Positions 23,749 to 58,100 of a DNA stretch of 64,000 nucleotides are shown piece by piece. The notes below the pieces were generated by a model. The model made no database searches and was not told the DNA's origin. It worked only from the letters and a program-made list of their open reading frames with translations. Source of the stretch: Mugil cephalus (taxonomy: Eukaryota > Chordata > Actinopteri > Mugiliformes > Mugilidae); assembly GCF_022458985.1 (NCBI RefSeq), contig NC_061779.1, positions 11,172,501-11,236,500 of the forward strand, written 5' to 3'. Both the position numbers and the translations under genes were made by a program. The stretch's first letter is position 1. The number at the start of each line of letters is the position of its first letter.

Positions 23749-25020
23749 TGAGAACTGAGACGAGGCAGAAACTCTGAGTAAGACATAGCACTGAGCTAGG
23801 AGGGTGAAAAAGACCGAGTTAGATCTTATCTTATTATCCCCACATTTGAACTCCATCTGCACTGTCAAAGGTTTTGCCCAAAGCTTTTTTTTTTTTTTTT
23901 TTTTTTTGGCTTTTTACAGCTTCTTCAAGCTTTTCTTTCATCTCTTAAATCATTTCTTCTCTCGTCACGTCTCAAGAAAGATGAGGAGCAGGAACAATTG
24001 TTAAAATAATTCAAAGAGTAAAGTCAGAATATTTATTAGATTAATGAAAAAAGGTTTGAGAAAGATTAGAGATTTCAGTATTAACATGTGTTGTTTTCTC
24101 AATATATCTATTGTCTCAATATAAAAGTTTCCAGTGACCTTGTTGTTTCTCTATCTTCCTAAAACTGGAAATAGACACAAATGCACTTTAACGAGAGCCT
24201 GCTCAGGACTCACATTCATATATATTATTTATTTATTTTTATTTTTTTTGTTCATTTGAATGGGATCTCATCATGCACTGATGATTAAGAACAGACGTCT
24301 TCAGTCTGGGAAAACTGCTCACATAAATACCTCCAGGTCACACATAAATCTCTCTCCACAGAGTCACCTCACATGTGCAGAGCCTACACAATGTGAGTCT
24401 GTGTGTGTTAAAATGTACCGTCAGACTCTTCAACAAAGCCTCTACAGCAGAACTAAACCGTTTCCCCTGGCAAAGTTTATGTGAGACAGTGTTGGACTGA
24501 CATGAAAGACAAAACTGACATATGGGCAGAATAAACCGTAAAGATACTGCACATTGTTCTAACCAAGCACAAAACACCAGCAGGAAACTGTAAAACGGCG
24601 AAATGTAGCTCAGAGAAGCACCAGACAGAAAATGTGTTTGTAACTGATGTTACGAAACTTGAATTATTGCACAAATTAAAGTGAGATGTTTCACAGAATA
24701 AAGAACACAGTTGTTGTTTTTTTATCTCTCAGCCGCAAACCGGCAACAACAAAAACATTTGAAGTGAAAAGAACCATTTAAAAAAATCATAAGTTAAATT
24801 AATTTGAAGTAGTAAATAAACACCACATGGAAAACCAGGAGGGAAATCCTTCGTCCTGAAACAACGCGCCCTCTGGTGGCTGAACCTGGACGTCCTCAAC
24901 TCTGCAGCGTGTTCAGGTTTCCACATCCAACCCCTGCAGGGTTCTAGTCCTGGGTGGAGACTGGACCGAGAGCCAAACCTCCTGTATGAGTTCACTTGTA
25001 GTCTGAGCAGAAGGAGTGGA
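23749..25020. other. Spacer between ppfibp1 and the EndoU gene
   Basis: Mostly AT-rich with a long T tract at about 23885-23907. I see no exon. A canonical CTCF core lies at 24866-24879 in a GC-richer block just upstream of the EndoU start. Confidence 0.45.
24866..24879 (-). promoter_or_regulatory. Canonical CTCF core motif
   Basis: The plus strand reads GCGCCCTCTGGTGG; its complement CCACCAGAGGGCGC is an exact match to the CTCF core consensus. It stands about 160 bp upstream of the EndoU start codon, between the end of ppfibp1 and the next gene. Occupancy cannot be judged from sequence. Confidence 0.6.
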
Positions 25021-25035
25021 CTATTGATCGGTATC

Positions 25036-27528
25036 ATGGCTACAAGGTGTGTACTTATGTATTTATTTTTTTATCCTCGCACTAAACTAAGAACCTTTGT
25101 AAAGTTCAGCCTGTTATCACGTTTTTCTTCTTGACATTAAACAGGAGCCTAAAGGCCTTAATAACCTGTGTTTTGTCACTTTCTATAATGTGTGACGTGC
25201 AGCTCCTTTGGTTTCCTGCTCCTTGCAGCGTTTCTCGGTGGGCTCAATGCATCAAGGTACAGTTTTACACATTAAACTCTCAGTGTTTACTTCCTGTATT
25301 TGTATTTATATTCCTGTATCGTTCCTCCTCCGTACTCTTTCTGTTACAGACCGGTTCTAAACCAGGAGCTGTCTAATATTTTCAATGAGCTGTGGAGGCT
25401 GGATGTGAATCGCATGAAGCCCGGGATAGACTACACCCTCTCTGTTCAGGTGTGGCACGTTTTCCTTTTTTTATTTTTTATAAATTATTAAGTGTCTTTA
25501 AATTAGTGTACTCTGTGACCCCCCCAGGGCAGGGCTGGATTTGTGAGCCAGGGCAGCAGTGTTGTACAGGATCACGCCTCGCAGCCTCTGTTCTCCAGAG
25601 TTGATGAGAACAAACTGAAGAACGTAACCACCTTCTCCCGTGAGTGTCTTGCGTCTGAATCGGGCAGGGTTTGTTCATTAATGCCTCCTTAGCTGGTCAC
25701 TGTGATAGTTTCCGGTGCCCTCAGGCTTCATGAAGCTCCTGGACAACTATGAGCGGTCTACAGGCGTGACAGAACGAGTCACAGCAGAGGAGCTGACTGA
25801 GATTAATCACTTCCTGGATGCTGTGTTACAGACAGCAGTCATGAAGGTACATGATCTCTTACTTGACATACACATTTTAACACTTTGTTTTCTGTGTCAC
25901 CAATAGAAGATAATGTTTATAGCTTTATATCGACAGATGTTTTGTTGCACCGCTTTTCTGTTGTTTCCTGCCTTATGTGGTTTCAAGGCCGCAGCTGAAC
26001 TCCAGAGGGAGTTTGATCTCTTCCTGCCGTAGCACACACTCAACACATTAGTTCACGATGTTAGTGTGGGAGCGAAGAAAACATCTGTGTGCAGCTGTGG
26101 AATGTGGCTCTGGCCTCAGTGGGCTCCCCAAAGAGGATAAGTGGTGGAAAAAACATGGACACGATGTACTTGCTGAATTTGGCAGAGAAGCTTGTTTATC
26201 GGACGGACATCGTGACTGAATTTGACATCGGGACAAATGTCTGAGCATGATGTCAACTGGACAGTTACACAGTTTAGTGTTTAGTGTCCCTCTAAAATCA
26301 AACTGGAATAGCTTTAATTCTAAATTGGTCGTAGGTGTGAATGTGAGTGTGAATGGTTGTCTCGCGCTATGACAGCTGGGATGGGCTCCAGTTACCCAGG
26401 ACACTCTACAGGATAAGTGGTAATAGACACGTACTCACAGACTGAGCAAAGTTCAGCAATAATCACTAGAACCAAACTAAAGTTTAACAAAAAACAACAA
26501 TTCTAAGGTTAATTATTAAATTGCGGCATTTCAGAGGAAGTAGAATTGTATCTAATTAGGGGCTTAACAGTTCCTCAGATCATATTTAATCACAAATAAC
26601 TAATCTAATCATCAAAGTTTTGCCTGTAGCGTAATTAAAATAACTGAACTTTAAATAGCTGAACTCTATTTCCTGTCAACAACTAAAACGTGTATCGAAC
26701 ATGATATAATTATTACAATGTTCTGAACACTCCCGTGTTATTTTGTTGTTACTTTGAATGTCACAAACCCTGATTTCTCCACAGCGGGCTCATAAATATC
26801 TTGTGAGTAAAGGACAGTCCAGCTCTGACCTGAGGCTGTTCAAGAATCAACTCAACTTGATCTGGTTCCACCTCTACCACAGGCTGAGAAACGCAGGGTG
26901 AGTCCGTCCTTTAAATTCATCATTAAATCTAGTCTGGAGACTTACCACAACCCTGTTCAGCTGTGTTGAAGAAATATTTTCTCACGTGTGATGTTCCTAA
27001 ACCTAAACCTCTAAAACATCGCCAGACTGGACTCCTCTGGATTTGAACACGTCTTTGTTGGAGAGACGAAGTCTGGAACAGAAATCATCGGTTTTCACAA
27101 CTGGGTCCAGTTCTACCTGCAAGAAAAGAACAGTCACCTGGACTACAAAGGATACAAGGCCAGAGAGCACGACTTGGTACGTTCACCATTTCATCTGAGA
27201 CGAGAGATTCCTCTCTGCCTGTGCCGACGTGACCTTGTGTTTCTTTCTGCAGCCCGATCAGGACGACCACGTCCTGAACCTCCAGTTCGCCTGGCACGGT
27301 GTAGTGAAGCCCGTCGGCAGCGCCTTCATCGGGACCAGCCCGGAGTTTGAGATGGCCCTCTTCACCATCGTCTTCCTCATGAACACGGAGAGAAGCACCA
27401 CGGTGCTCGTCAACATCGACCAGTGTCAGATGGAGCTGGTGGTCATCAGACACGGACGCTCCCTCGGGACGGCGTACCCCAAACTGCTCAGCAGCAACAG
27501 CAGACACGTAAGGCAGCGCTCACACTGA
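25036..27528 (+). CDS. endou: Secreted EndoU-family poly(U)-specific endoribonuclease
   Basis: Exons: 25036-25046, 25203-25256, 25350-25449, 25528-25639, 25725-25846, 26785-26897, 27026-27176, 27253-27528. All join in frame and give 312 aa. Exons 1-2 encode a signal peptide: [20 protein letters not shown], with cleavage expected near residue 21, so the product should enter the secretory path. The rest is one EndoU domain, without the somatomedin-B repeats of human ENDOU. Catalytic residues are present: His179 (GFEHVFVGE), His195 (GFHNW) and Lys240 (WHGVVKP). The 16-residue His-His spacing equals that of frog XendoU. The family cleaves RNA at uridines with metal ions, leaving 2',3'-cyclic phosphate. 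The start fits because only this 11-nt exon restores both frame and signal peptide. Teleosts have several paralogues; which one this is I cannot say, so the symbol names the family. Confidence 0.9.
25847..26784 (+). other. EndoU intron 5, AT-rich with a short repeat
   Basis: The longest intron of the EndoU gene. At about 26330-26410 it carries GACAGCTGGGATGGGCTCCAG-type sequence followed by ACAGGATAAGTGG. I recognise this as a degraded copy of a high-copy fish repeat tail. Nothing else is recognised. Confidence 0.45.
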
Positions 27529-27832
27529 GCGTCTGCCCCTGTTACTGTATCAACAGTGATGCTCGTCTTCACTCGAGAACGTGTGGTTTCATTAAAAAGC
27601 CACACGCCTCTCACTGTAAACTCAACGTAACTCTTGAAAGATGCTTTTAAAGTGAAACATTATGGTGTTTTTATGTGATTTTGTTGACAAGAATGTCCTT
27701 TTCGAGCATGTAAAACACATTTGAATCACTTGTAGTGATGTTTAGTTGTGCAAATATAGAAGAAATACTTCAACTGGCAACGATGCATTACATTATGTTA
27801 CTGTACTGTACTGAAATGTTCTCATGTATAAA

Positions 27833-27838
27833 AATAAA
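27833..27838 (+). promoter_or_regulatory. Candidate poly(A) signal of the EndoU gene
   Basis: AATAAA about 305 bp after the stop. A second AATAAA is at 27948-27953. Either would end the transcript before polr3b starts at 28377. Confidence 0.5.
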
Positions 27839-28049
27839 AGGATTAATCATCAAACTATCACATCTGTCTCTGGACACACAAGTGCATTTAAGCTGCCATC
27901 CCAACATCTGGGGTGTCTATATGCAGTTAAAATATCAAAAAAACACGAATAAACTAAACCAGAGTAAGTCAGAAAATATGTAGTGTTATATTCAATTTCA
28001 TTTAAATGTTTTTGATTGTGATTGGTGATGAACTATCTCTTTATTTTAA

Positions 28050-28376
28050 CTGGCAAACACAGAAGTAATAAAGTATACTTAAGTAGCAGTTGCTTCAAAA
28101 TCACATTTGTGCAGTTGTGAAACTACACACATACCTTTATTTTCTGTACCTCATAAATAACTGCAGAGAAAACATCCAAAGTTGATTTTATCACATTTTC
28201 AACACCAGAAATGATGTATTCACATTTATAATAAAGACGGAACGCTTTCTTAGGTTCCGCACACACGGCCGTTTTACGGTGTGACACAGATGAGGGGCGC
28301 ACGCTTCCGACACCGTGTATCAACACTGACAGTATTAGTAGTTTTATGTGTTTACTGTTGAGCAGTAGCGTTGACC
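28050..28376 (+). promoter_or_regulatory. polr3b: polr3b promoter and 5' UTR region
   Basis: The gap between EndoU and polr3b is only about 430-540 bp, so the polr3b promoter must lie here. A modest GC-rich patch with an ETS-like GCTTCCGAC lies at about 28290-28310, and no TATA box is seen. The start site is an inference. Confidence 0.35.
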
Positions 28377-52414
<24,038 letters not shown>

Positions 52415-52594
52415 ACGGGACAGGGACAGAGTGAAGAGTGTGTGAGTGAAAGGAGTCAGAAATATAGTTAAGTTAATAGATGTGAGGAACGTTTACTTTG
52501 TGGGAGCTGAAACAGGACATTTTCGTTGACGTTTTTCCCCGTTTGTCATTTGTGTTGATACTTTCTCACCACTATTCTCTTTGTATGTGTACAT

Positions 52595-52600
52595 AATAAA
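52595..52600 (+). promoter_or_regulatory. polr3b: Poly(A) signal of polr3b
   Basis: AATAAA 180 bp after the stop codon, followed by a T/GT-rich stretch. This gives a short 3' UTR. Confidence 0.7.
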
Positions 52601-54789
52601 CACAAAACCATCATTTTGTATTCAGCTGCTGTCTGTTGTAATCAATTACAAATCGGATGCTCACATTTATAACACATGGTGAAAAATAGTGGCGCCACTG
52701 GTTTTGTATCATAAAAAGATTTCTCCCTCCACATGTGTGTATATCTAATAAACATAAAATAACAAAAGGTGTTATTTGAAGAGAAACGCTGGCCCGGGTG
52801 AAGCAGCTGAAGTACAAACTGACTAACTGGTGCGTTCATGTGCTCCTTAGAAAGCTCCAAAATCTCGAATTCGGACGCAAACACGGACATCGTGTAAACA
52901 ATACTGTTAATTTAACAGCTACGTTAATGTTGTGTTGGAGAAGTCCAATGATGATTGTGAAAATGGGAATAATTTAGTTTTTGTCAGCAAAGAAAATCTA
53001 AAGAGCAAGAGACAGATGTTTAAAATCGTTCTCACGGTATTAAAATGACAGAATAAGTGTGTTTTTGAAAATCAACGCACTAAAGACAGATAATGAACAG
53101 TTTATTCAACGACCACGTGTTGTATGACATAGAACTGCAGCTGGTCGTTGATTTTTCTTCTATTATTTTTCAGATTTTTTTCATACAAAGTCAAATATTA
53201 CACAGTGTTGTTGACTTTTGTTTTATCTAATTAAAATTAAAAAAAAAAAAAATTTAAAATTCACATTCTAGAAGCTCGAACTCCGATTAAAAAGTTTAAA
53301 AATGATAAAAATGTTATTAAAGTTGCAGATTAACCCCTTTATCATTTATATAGTATCACATCCTGAAAATAAATACCACCTAACCTTTACACGACTGACA
53401 CCCCGGATTAATTTAATCACATCAAACCGTCTGATTTACAGCGTCCGAGATTGAAACGCGCGCATGTCGTCGGCCTCGTCGGTGTCAGCGGCGGAGAGAG
53501 AGCTGCTTCCAGTCATAAGGTTTCCTCTTTAGCAGCGACGCCTTAATGCCACCAACGTGTCGCTGTACGTAGCGTAACCATACCCCCCGCTCGCACATAC
53601 ACACACAACTCAATTGGGGCCTTTTCACCAAACAAAAGCAGGGACACGTCCGATTGTGCGGCCAGAGTGTGTGAGAATGGGAAGCACGGAAGAGGCTCTT
53701 TTGGTGGCTGCACCTGTCCTATTTGATGAGCTCCTAATAAGGAGATAACGGGGAAAAAAAAAAAAAAAAGATCAGTCCACCTTCTTCCTATTATTACACT
53801 GAAATTAATTAGATCCTGCTTTGGGGTCGCGGCTTTGTGTCGCGAGTCGTTGAAGTGTAATTGTAGATTTTAGGTTTTCTACGTGATTTTTTTTTGTATA
53901 GAAACTCATGTCCGTCCTAACGAACCTTGTGCACATGTGATGTAGCCGCCGCCCCGTCCCGCCCACGCTCACAGGTTGCCCTCCTGCACGCTGCGTGTTG
54001 GGTGAGTATCACCAGCGGTGCCCACGCCTGCGCACTGAGAAGAGAAAGTCCTCCTTTGCTCTCTCCGTGGTGTGGTGAGTAATTCAGCCATAATCCGCCT
54101 TTCTCCTCTCCCCTCTTCTTTCCCCTCTCCTCTCCCCCTCTCCTGCGGTTCCATTCATATTCTAATCACAGCTTTCCCTTCTCCAGCTCTCAGGCACTCC
54201 ATCAGAGCCCTCCCAGCCTCGGGCTTTGCACTTTTACTTCCCCCCCTTTGTGACCGTTCCCTCTTCTCAGAGGCACACCAAAAATAAGGTTGCCACAGCG
54301 AAAAGAGTGAGCGAAAAAGAGGTGAGAACTCCACCAGAAATATTCACGCCGGTGCAGGTTTTTCGCTCCGTTTCGGGACGAACGGCGTCGGCGGATCTGT
54401 GAAGAAGAAGAAGAAAAAAAAAGTTATCACAAAGGTGCTTTAATGGTGGAGTGGTGAAGCTCCAGTGTGGCAACAAGTGTCTGCGGGATGTGAAAAGGGA
54501 ATAAAAAAGCAGAAGTGAAGGCAGGTTGTGGAGGGATGTATGTTTATTTGGAGCTCGGGGGTGTATAAAAACGTATTAAATGCCATAATGGAAGACGGGG
54601 AGGCCACAGTGTTAGGACTGCGTAGATCTAAGCCTCTTTTTTTTTTTTTTTTTTTCGTTGGGAGGGAGCTTTTCTTATTCAAAACAGCCCCACAAAAGAC
54701 TTCCAGTGAGCCTTGCCACATCCCCATCTGACTTGGGGCCATTCATCAGCCTTCCAAGCCTATCAATGACATGTCCCCATCAGGGCTCC
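52601..54789. other. polr3b-rfx4 intergenic region
   Basis: The first 800 bp are AT-rich with nothing recognised. From about 53430 the sequence becomes complex and GC-richer, with AATTAATTAGATCC (about 53802), AAACGCGCGC and long C/T tracts (54100-54200). It probably holds upstream regulatory sequence of rfx4. The open frames here are low complexity and not genes. Confidence 0.4.
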
Positions 54790-54797
54790 TATAAAAT
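54790..54797 (+). promoter_or_regulatory. rfx4: Candidate TATA box of rfx4
   Basis: TATAAAAT about 350 bp upstream of the start codon, in a repeat-poor block (about 54700-54840). It would place transcription start near 54820. This start would serve the transcript whose protein begins [14 protein letters not shown], the form known in mammals from brain. A second TATAAAA lies at about 54563. Confidence 0.4.
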
Positions 54798-54876
54798 CAG
54801 CCCCTTTCCCATGAAACATCAGCAAACATTTTGACGGGTCTGGCTTTCCCCCCGCTGGATTTCTGGAGTCTCTACT

Positions 54877-54985
54877 CCCCCCCATCCCACCACCACCATC
54901 CCACCCCACCCTCCCACCCACCAACCAACCCACCAACCCTTTCCACCCTTATTCCCACCTCCCCCCATCTCTCCTCCGCCAACAC
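54877..54985 (+). repeat. C-rich tract in the rfx4 5' region
   Basis: About 110 bp of almost pure CCCACC/CCAA sequence. Within it, 54900-54919 holds five C-runs of 3-4 bases separated by single bases. The template strand therefore has GGG runs with one-base loops, the most stable class of G-quadruplex. Confidence 0.7.
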
Positions 54986-55140
54986 CACCCCTCTCTGGTC
55001 GAACCTCAGATCCTCAACATCTCCTGTGACGGGCAGTGGTCACGGAAACACAGAGCGAGACGAGGGGAGCGCTGCCGAGGAGGGGGAAACGTGCACTAAG
55101 CCATTTTCTTGGGGGAGCCAGTGTCGTTGATGGGAAGAGG

Positions 55141-58100
55141 ATGCATTGCGGGCTGCTGGAGGAGCCTGATATGGATTCCACAGGTCAGTCCTGTTAAAAC
55201 TCTGCTTGTCTGGATGTGTTGAGAATATCAGGGGAACTGTGCGAGCGTCTGCTGCCGCCTCTGCTGCTGCTGCTTCTTCTGCTGCTGCTCTCCCGTAAGT
55301 CTCAAACTTTCTCTGTAGTCACTCGGAGGGACTTCTCTCTAGATGCTCAACTGTTGATTTGAACCTTTTGGACCTCGAGAGTTCATGCACATTTATTGGA
55401 TATGGATTAAAGAAAAGCAGGTTATGGACATTAAATATCCAACTTTTTTTTTTTTTTTAACTATTGCACTCATCATTAGGGAGTGGAGAAATAAAAACCA
55501 TCATGGTGCACCTGCTCCTTTCATCTAATTTACTGAGTAGAAAAGTAGAAAACCGAGCTACTAATTCAACTCACAGGAATTTCAATGTAAAATGTTTCAA
55601 AGATTAACGTCCGGTGGAATTAAACGATCATGTGATAATCTGCCTTAATGGGAAGAGGCTTTATTGGCTACATTAAAAATATCTAAGTTTGGCTACTTGA
55701 TTGTCATTCAGCTTTTTTTTTTTTTTCTTTTCTGTATCGCGGTTTACTTTCAATGTGTGTTAATAAATGAGTGAACATCCGTTTCACTTGTTGATCGAAT
55801 TTAATCCAATTATTTAGATCCCCAACTTATCTGTTCTCGTGGCAAATGAAGCTTGAGATCTGAGCCTCTGTGGAGAATTAGCTCCACTTCAGTGGATCCA
55901 CTTTTTCATTTCCAGATTTCTTTTTCTAAAAAAAAAAAAAAGAGAAATGATGAGAGAAGCACCAGGAGGCTGTCAGTGGTGCTGATTAATTCAAAATTTA
56001 ATTACATATGTTATAGTTTTTATGTTGTTTTTTTTTTTTAAATCGAGAAACAAGATCCACTGAAAGATCCATGTTGTTACGTCTGTTAAAGTCGGAGGGT
56101 GGTGATAATCATAAACACACGTTTTTCTCCTAAAGATAATTTTTGTGTAACACAAACAGAAACAACTTTCTCTTCCAGTGTTCAGTGTCGACAGATTTAC
56201 ATTTTTTTTTCCTTACTTTGACCTTTCCTGTCAGCACGTGCCGAACATCGTGGTGCACAGTCCTCGTCGAATGTAAATTTTTAAAAACTTTTCAATTATC
56301 TGTGACCTCCTCTGGACTCCAGCCCCCCCACCCCCACCTTCCCCCACACACATCCACACCCCGCACACATCCCATGAGCTGCACCAACAGGTCGTCCTGC
56401 CAACAGTCTGTCCTAGCAACAGCTGCTATGGTGAATGTTGTCAGCTCACATGCACAAGAAAAAGATTTACACGATTTCAAGAAAGTTTTTTTTTATTTGC
56501 GTTGGAGAAGTGACTGGCCTTTTTAGTTTAGTGCTAATATTAATCCACTAGATGTAATGAAAAAACAACCTAACTTTTATTTAATTATTGCTGTTTGTTG
56601 CATTCAGTTAAGTGCATAAATGTCTGTTAAATAAAACTATTTCCATCCATCTTTCTTTTCAAACTATTTTCTGGGAAGCACCTGAAATGGATTTCCACTC
56701 TATCAGCCTGCCTCTACATGAAAGCCCGGGTGTTTTGCTGCTGCTCGCTCACAGAAAGAACACCAGTTGAGCTATTTCTAAGTAGAAATTAAAACAGGAC
56801 AATGGCCCCTATTCCACCAGACTGCTTCAGTAATGTGCGCAGGCTCTTTTAAGCAAGTGTGTATGCTCGTAGTCTCCTGGGAACAATGCTGGATTCCTGC
56901 CGTCTCGGTGAAAACATCTCAAATAGAGCCATGGCCGCACTGCTGGCCGTACAATCGATTGTTGTCAGCTCGGCCTGTCACATTAGTGACATTTAAAGTG
57001 TCCTGTATAGGCGGTGATTTGCACTGTTTATGTAAATACGGCTTTGGCTCTATTCTACTGCGGGATATTAGGAAAAGAGTTTTTTAATGTGTCAGTGAAA
57101 ATGAACAAAAAAACAAAAAAAAAAAAGAATAGAAAAAAATAAAAGGGTTTAAAGGTTTTGAGAATTTCATCATGAATTGAAAACGAAACAAAATAAGGGA
57201 CAAACTTGTCGTTTCTTAGTTGCACTAAAAGGTGGTCTGTGTGTCTCTTTTTTATAGAGAGCTGGATTGAAAGATGCCTCAATGAAAGTGAGAGCAAGCG
57301 ATATTCCAGTCACACGTCCCTGGGGAACATGTCCAACGATGAACGTAAGCAGGACGAGCGCCGTTACGCTCAGACTACTGAGGAATCCTTTAAACTGTGC
57401 TGTTCTCTATGTTTTCTACACAAAATGTTTTTCTTTTTCTTTTTTTTTTTTAACTAATATCAGCTTTAAATAGTGAATGTCACCTAGTAACTTAATTCAT
57501 CCTTACATGTGTCGTATATTTCAGATGAAGAAAAAGAAAACAATAGAGCCTCTAAACCTCATTCAACACCGGCTACTCTGGAATGGTGAGTTATTGAGAT
57601 TATTCATATGTTTTCCTTTTTTTTTTTTTTTTTTGGTGTCTAAAAATAAATTGTGGGAAATGTAAAAGCATATAAAATGTATGATGTGTATTTAATTTTT
57701 CATTAAATATTATATAATTTATGTCACTATTGATGTAATACAGTAAATAATATAGTTAAAGCTTTAAATGAGGTTTCTAGTCACTCGTTTTTCTTTGCAC
57801 GCTGGAATTTTTATTTATGGATTTGTGTGAGCACATTTTGTTCTTTTTTTATTTTTTTTGCATGTGGTCGTACGTTATTGTGCTTTGGGAATAAGTCTTA
57901 AAGCTGACTAGAAACAGACTGAAAAAGAAGAGCAGCTTTAACATGTTTCATGTCCTCTCCAAACACCAAACATACCTGAAGTTTATCAATCTTCCTGTTA
58001 CACTGTATTCAAACTACACGTGGCCTTCAGTGAATATTTATACTGATTTAACCTGAACTGTGAGGACATTAATGAAATTAAATTAAACTGTAAAGAGCAA

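Noticed and set aside
27085-27507. 140-aa minus-strand open frame
   Set aside because: It is the antisense shadow of EndoU exons 7-8, whose plus-strand reading has all catalytic residues.
53969-55130. Open frames in the polr3b-rfx4 gap, including a 99-aa Pro/Ser/Thr-rich frame
   Set aside because: They reflect C/T-rich tracts; no domain or splice structure supports a gene.
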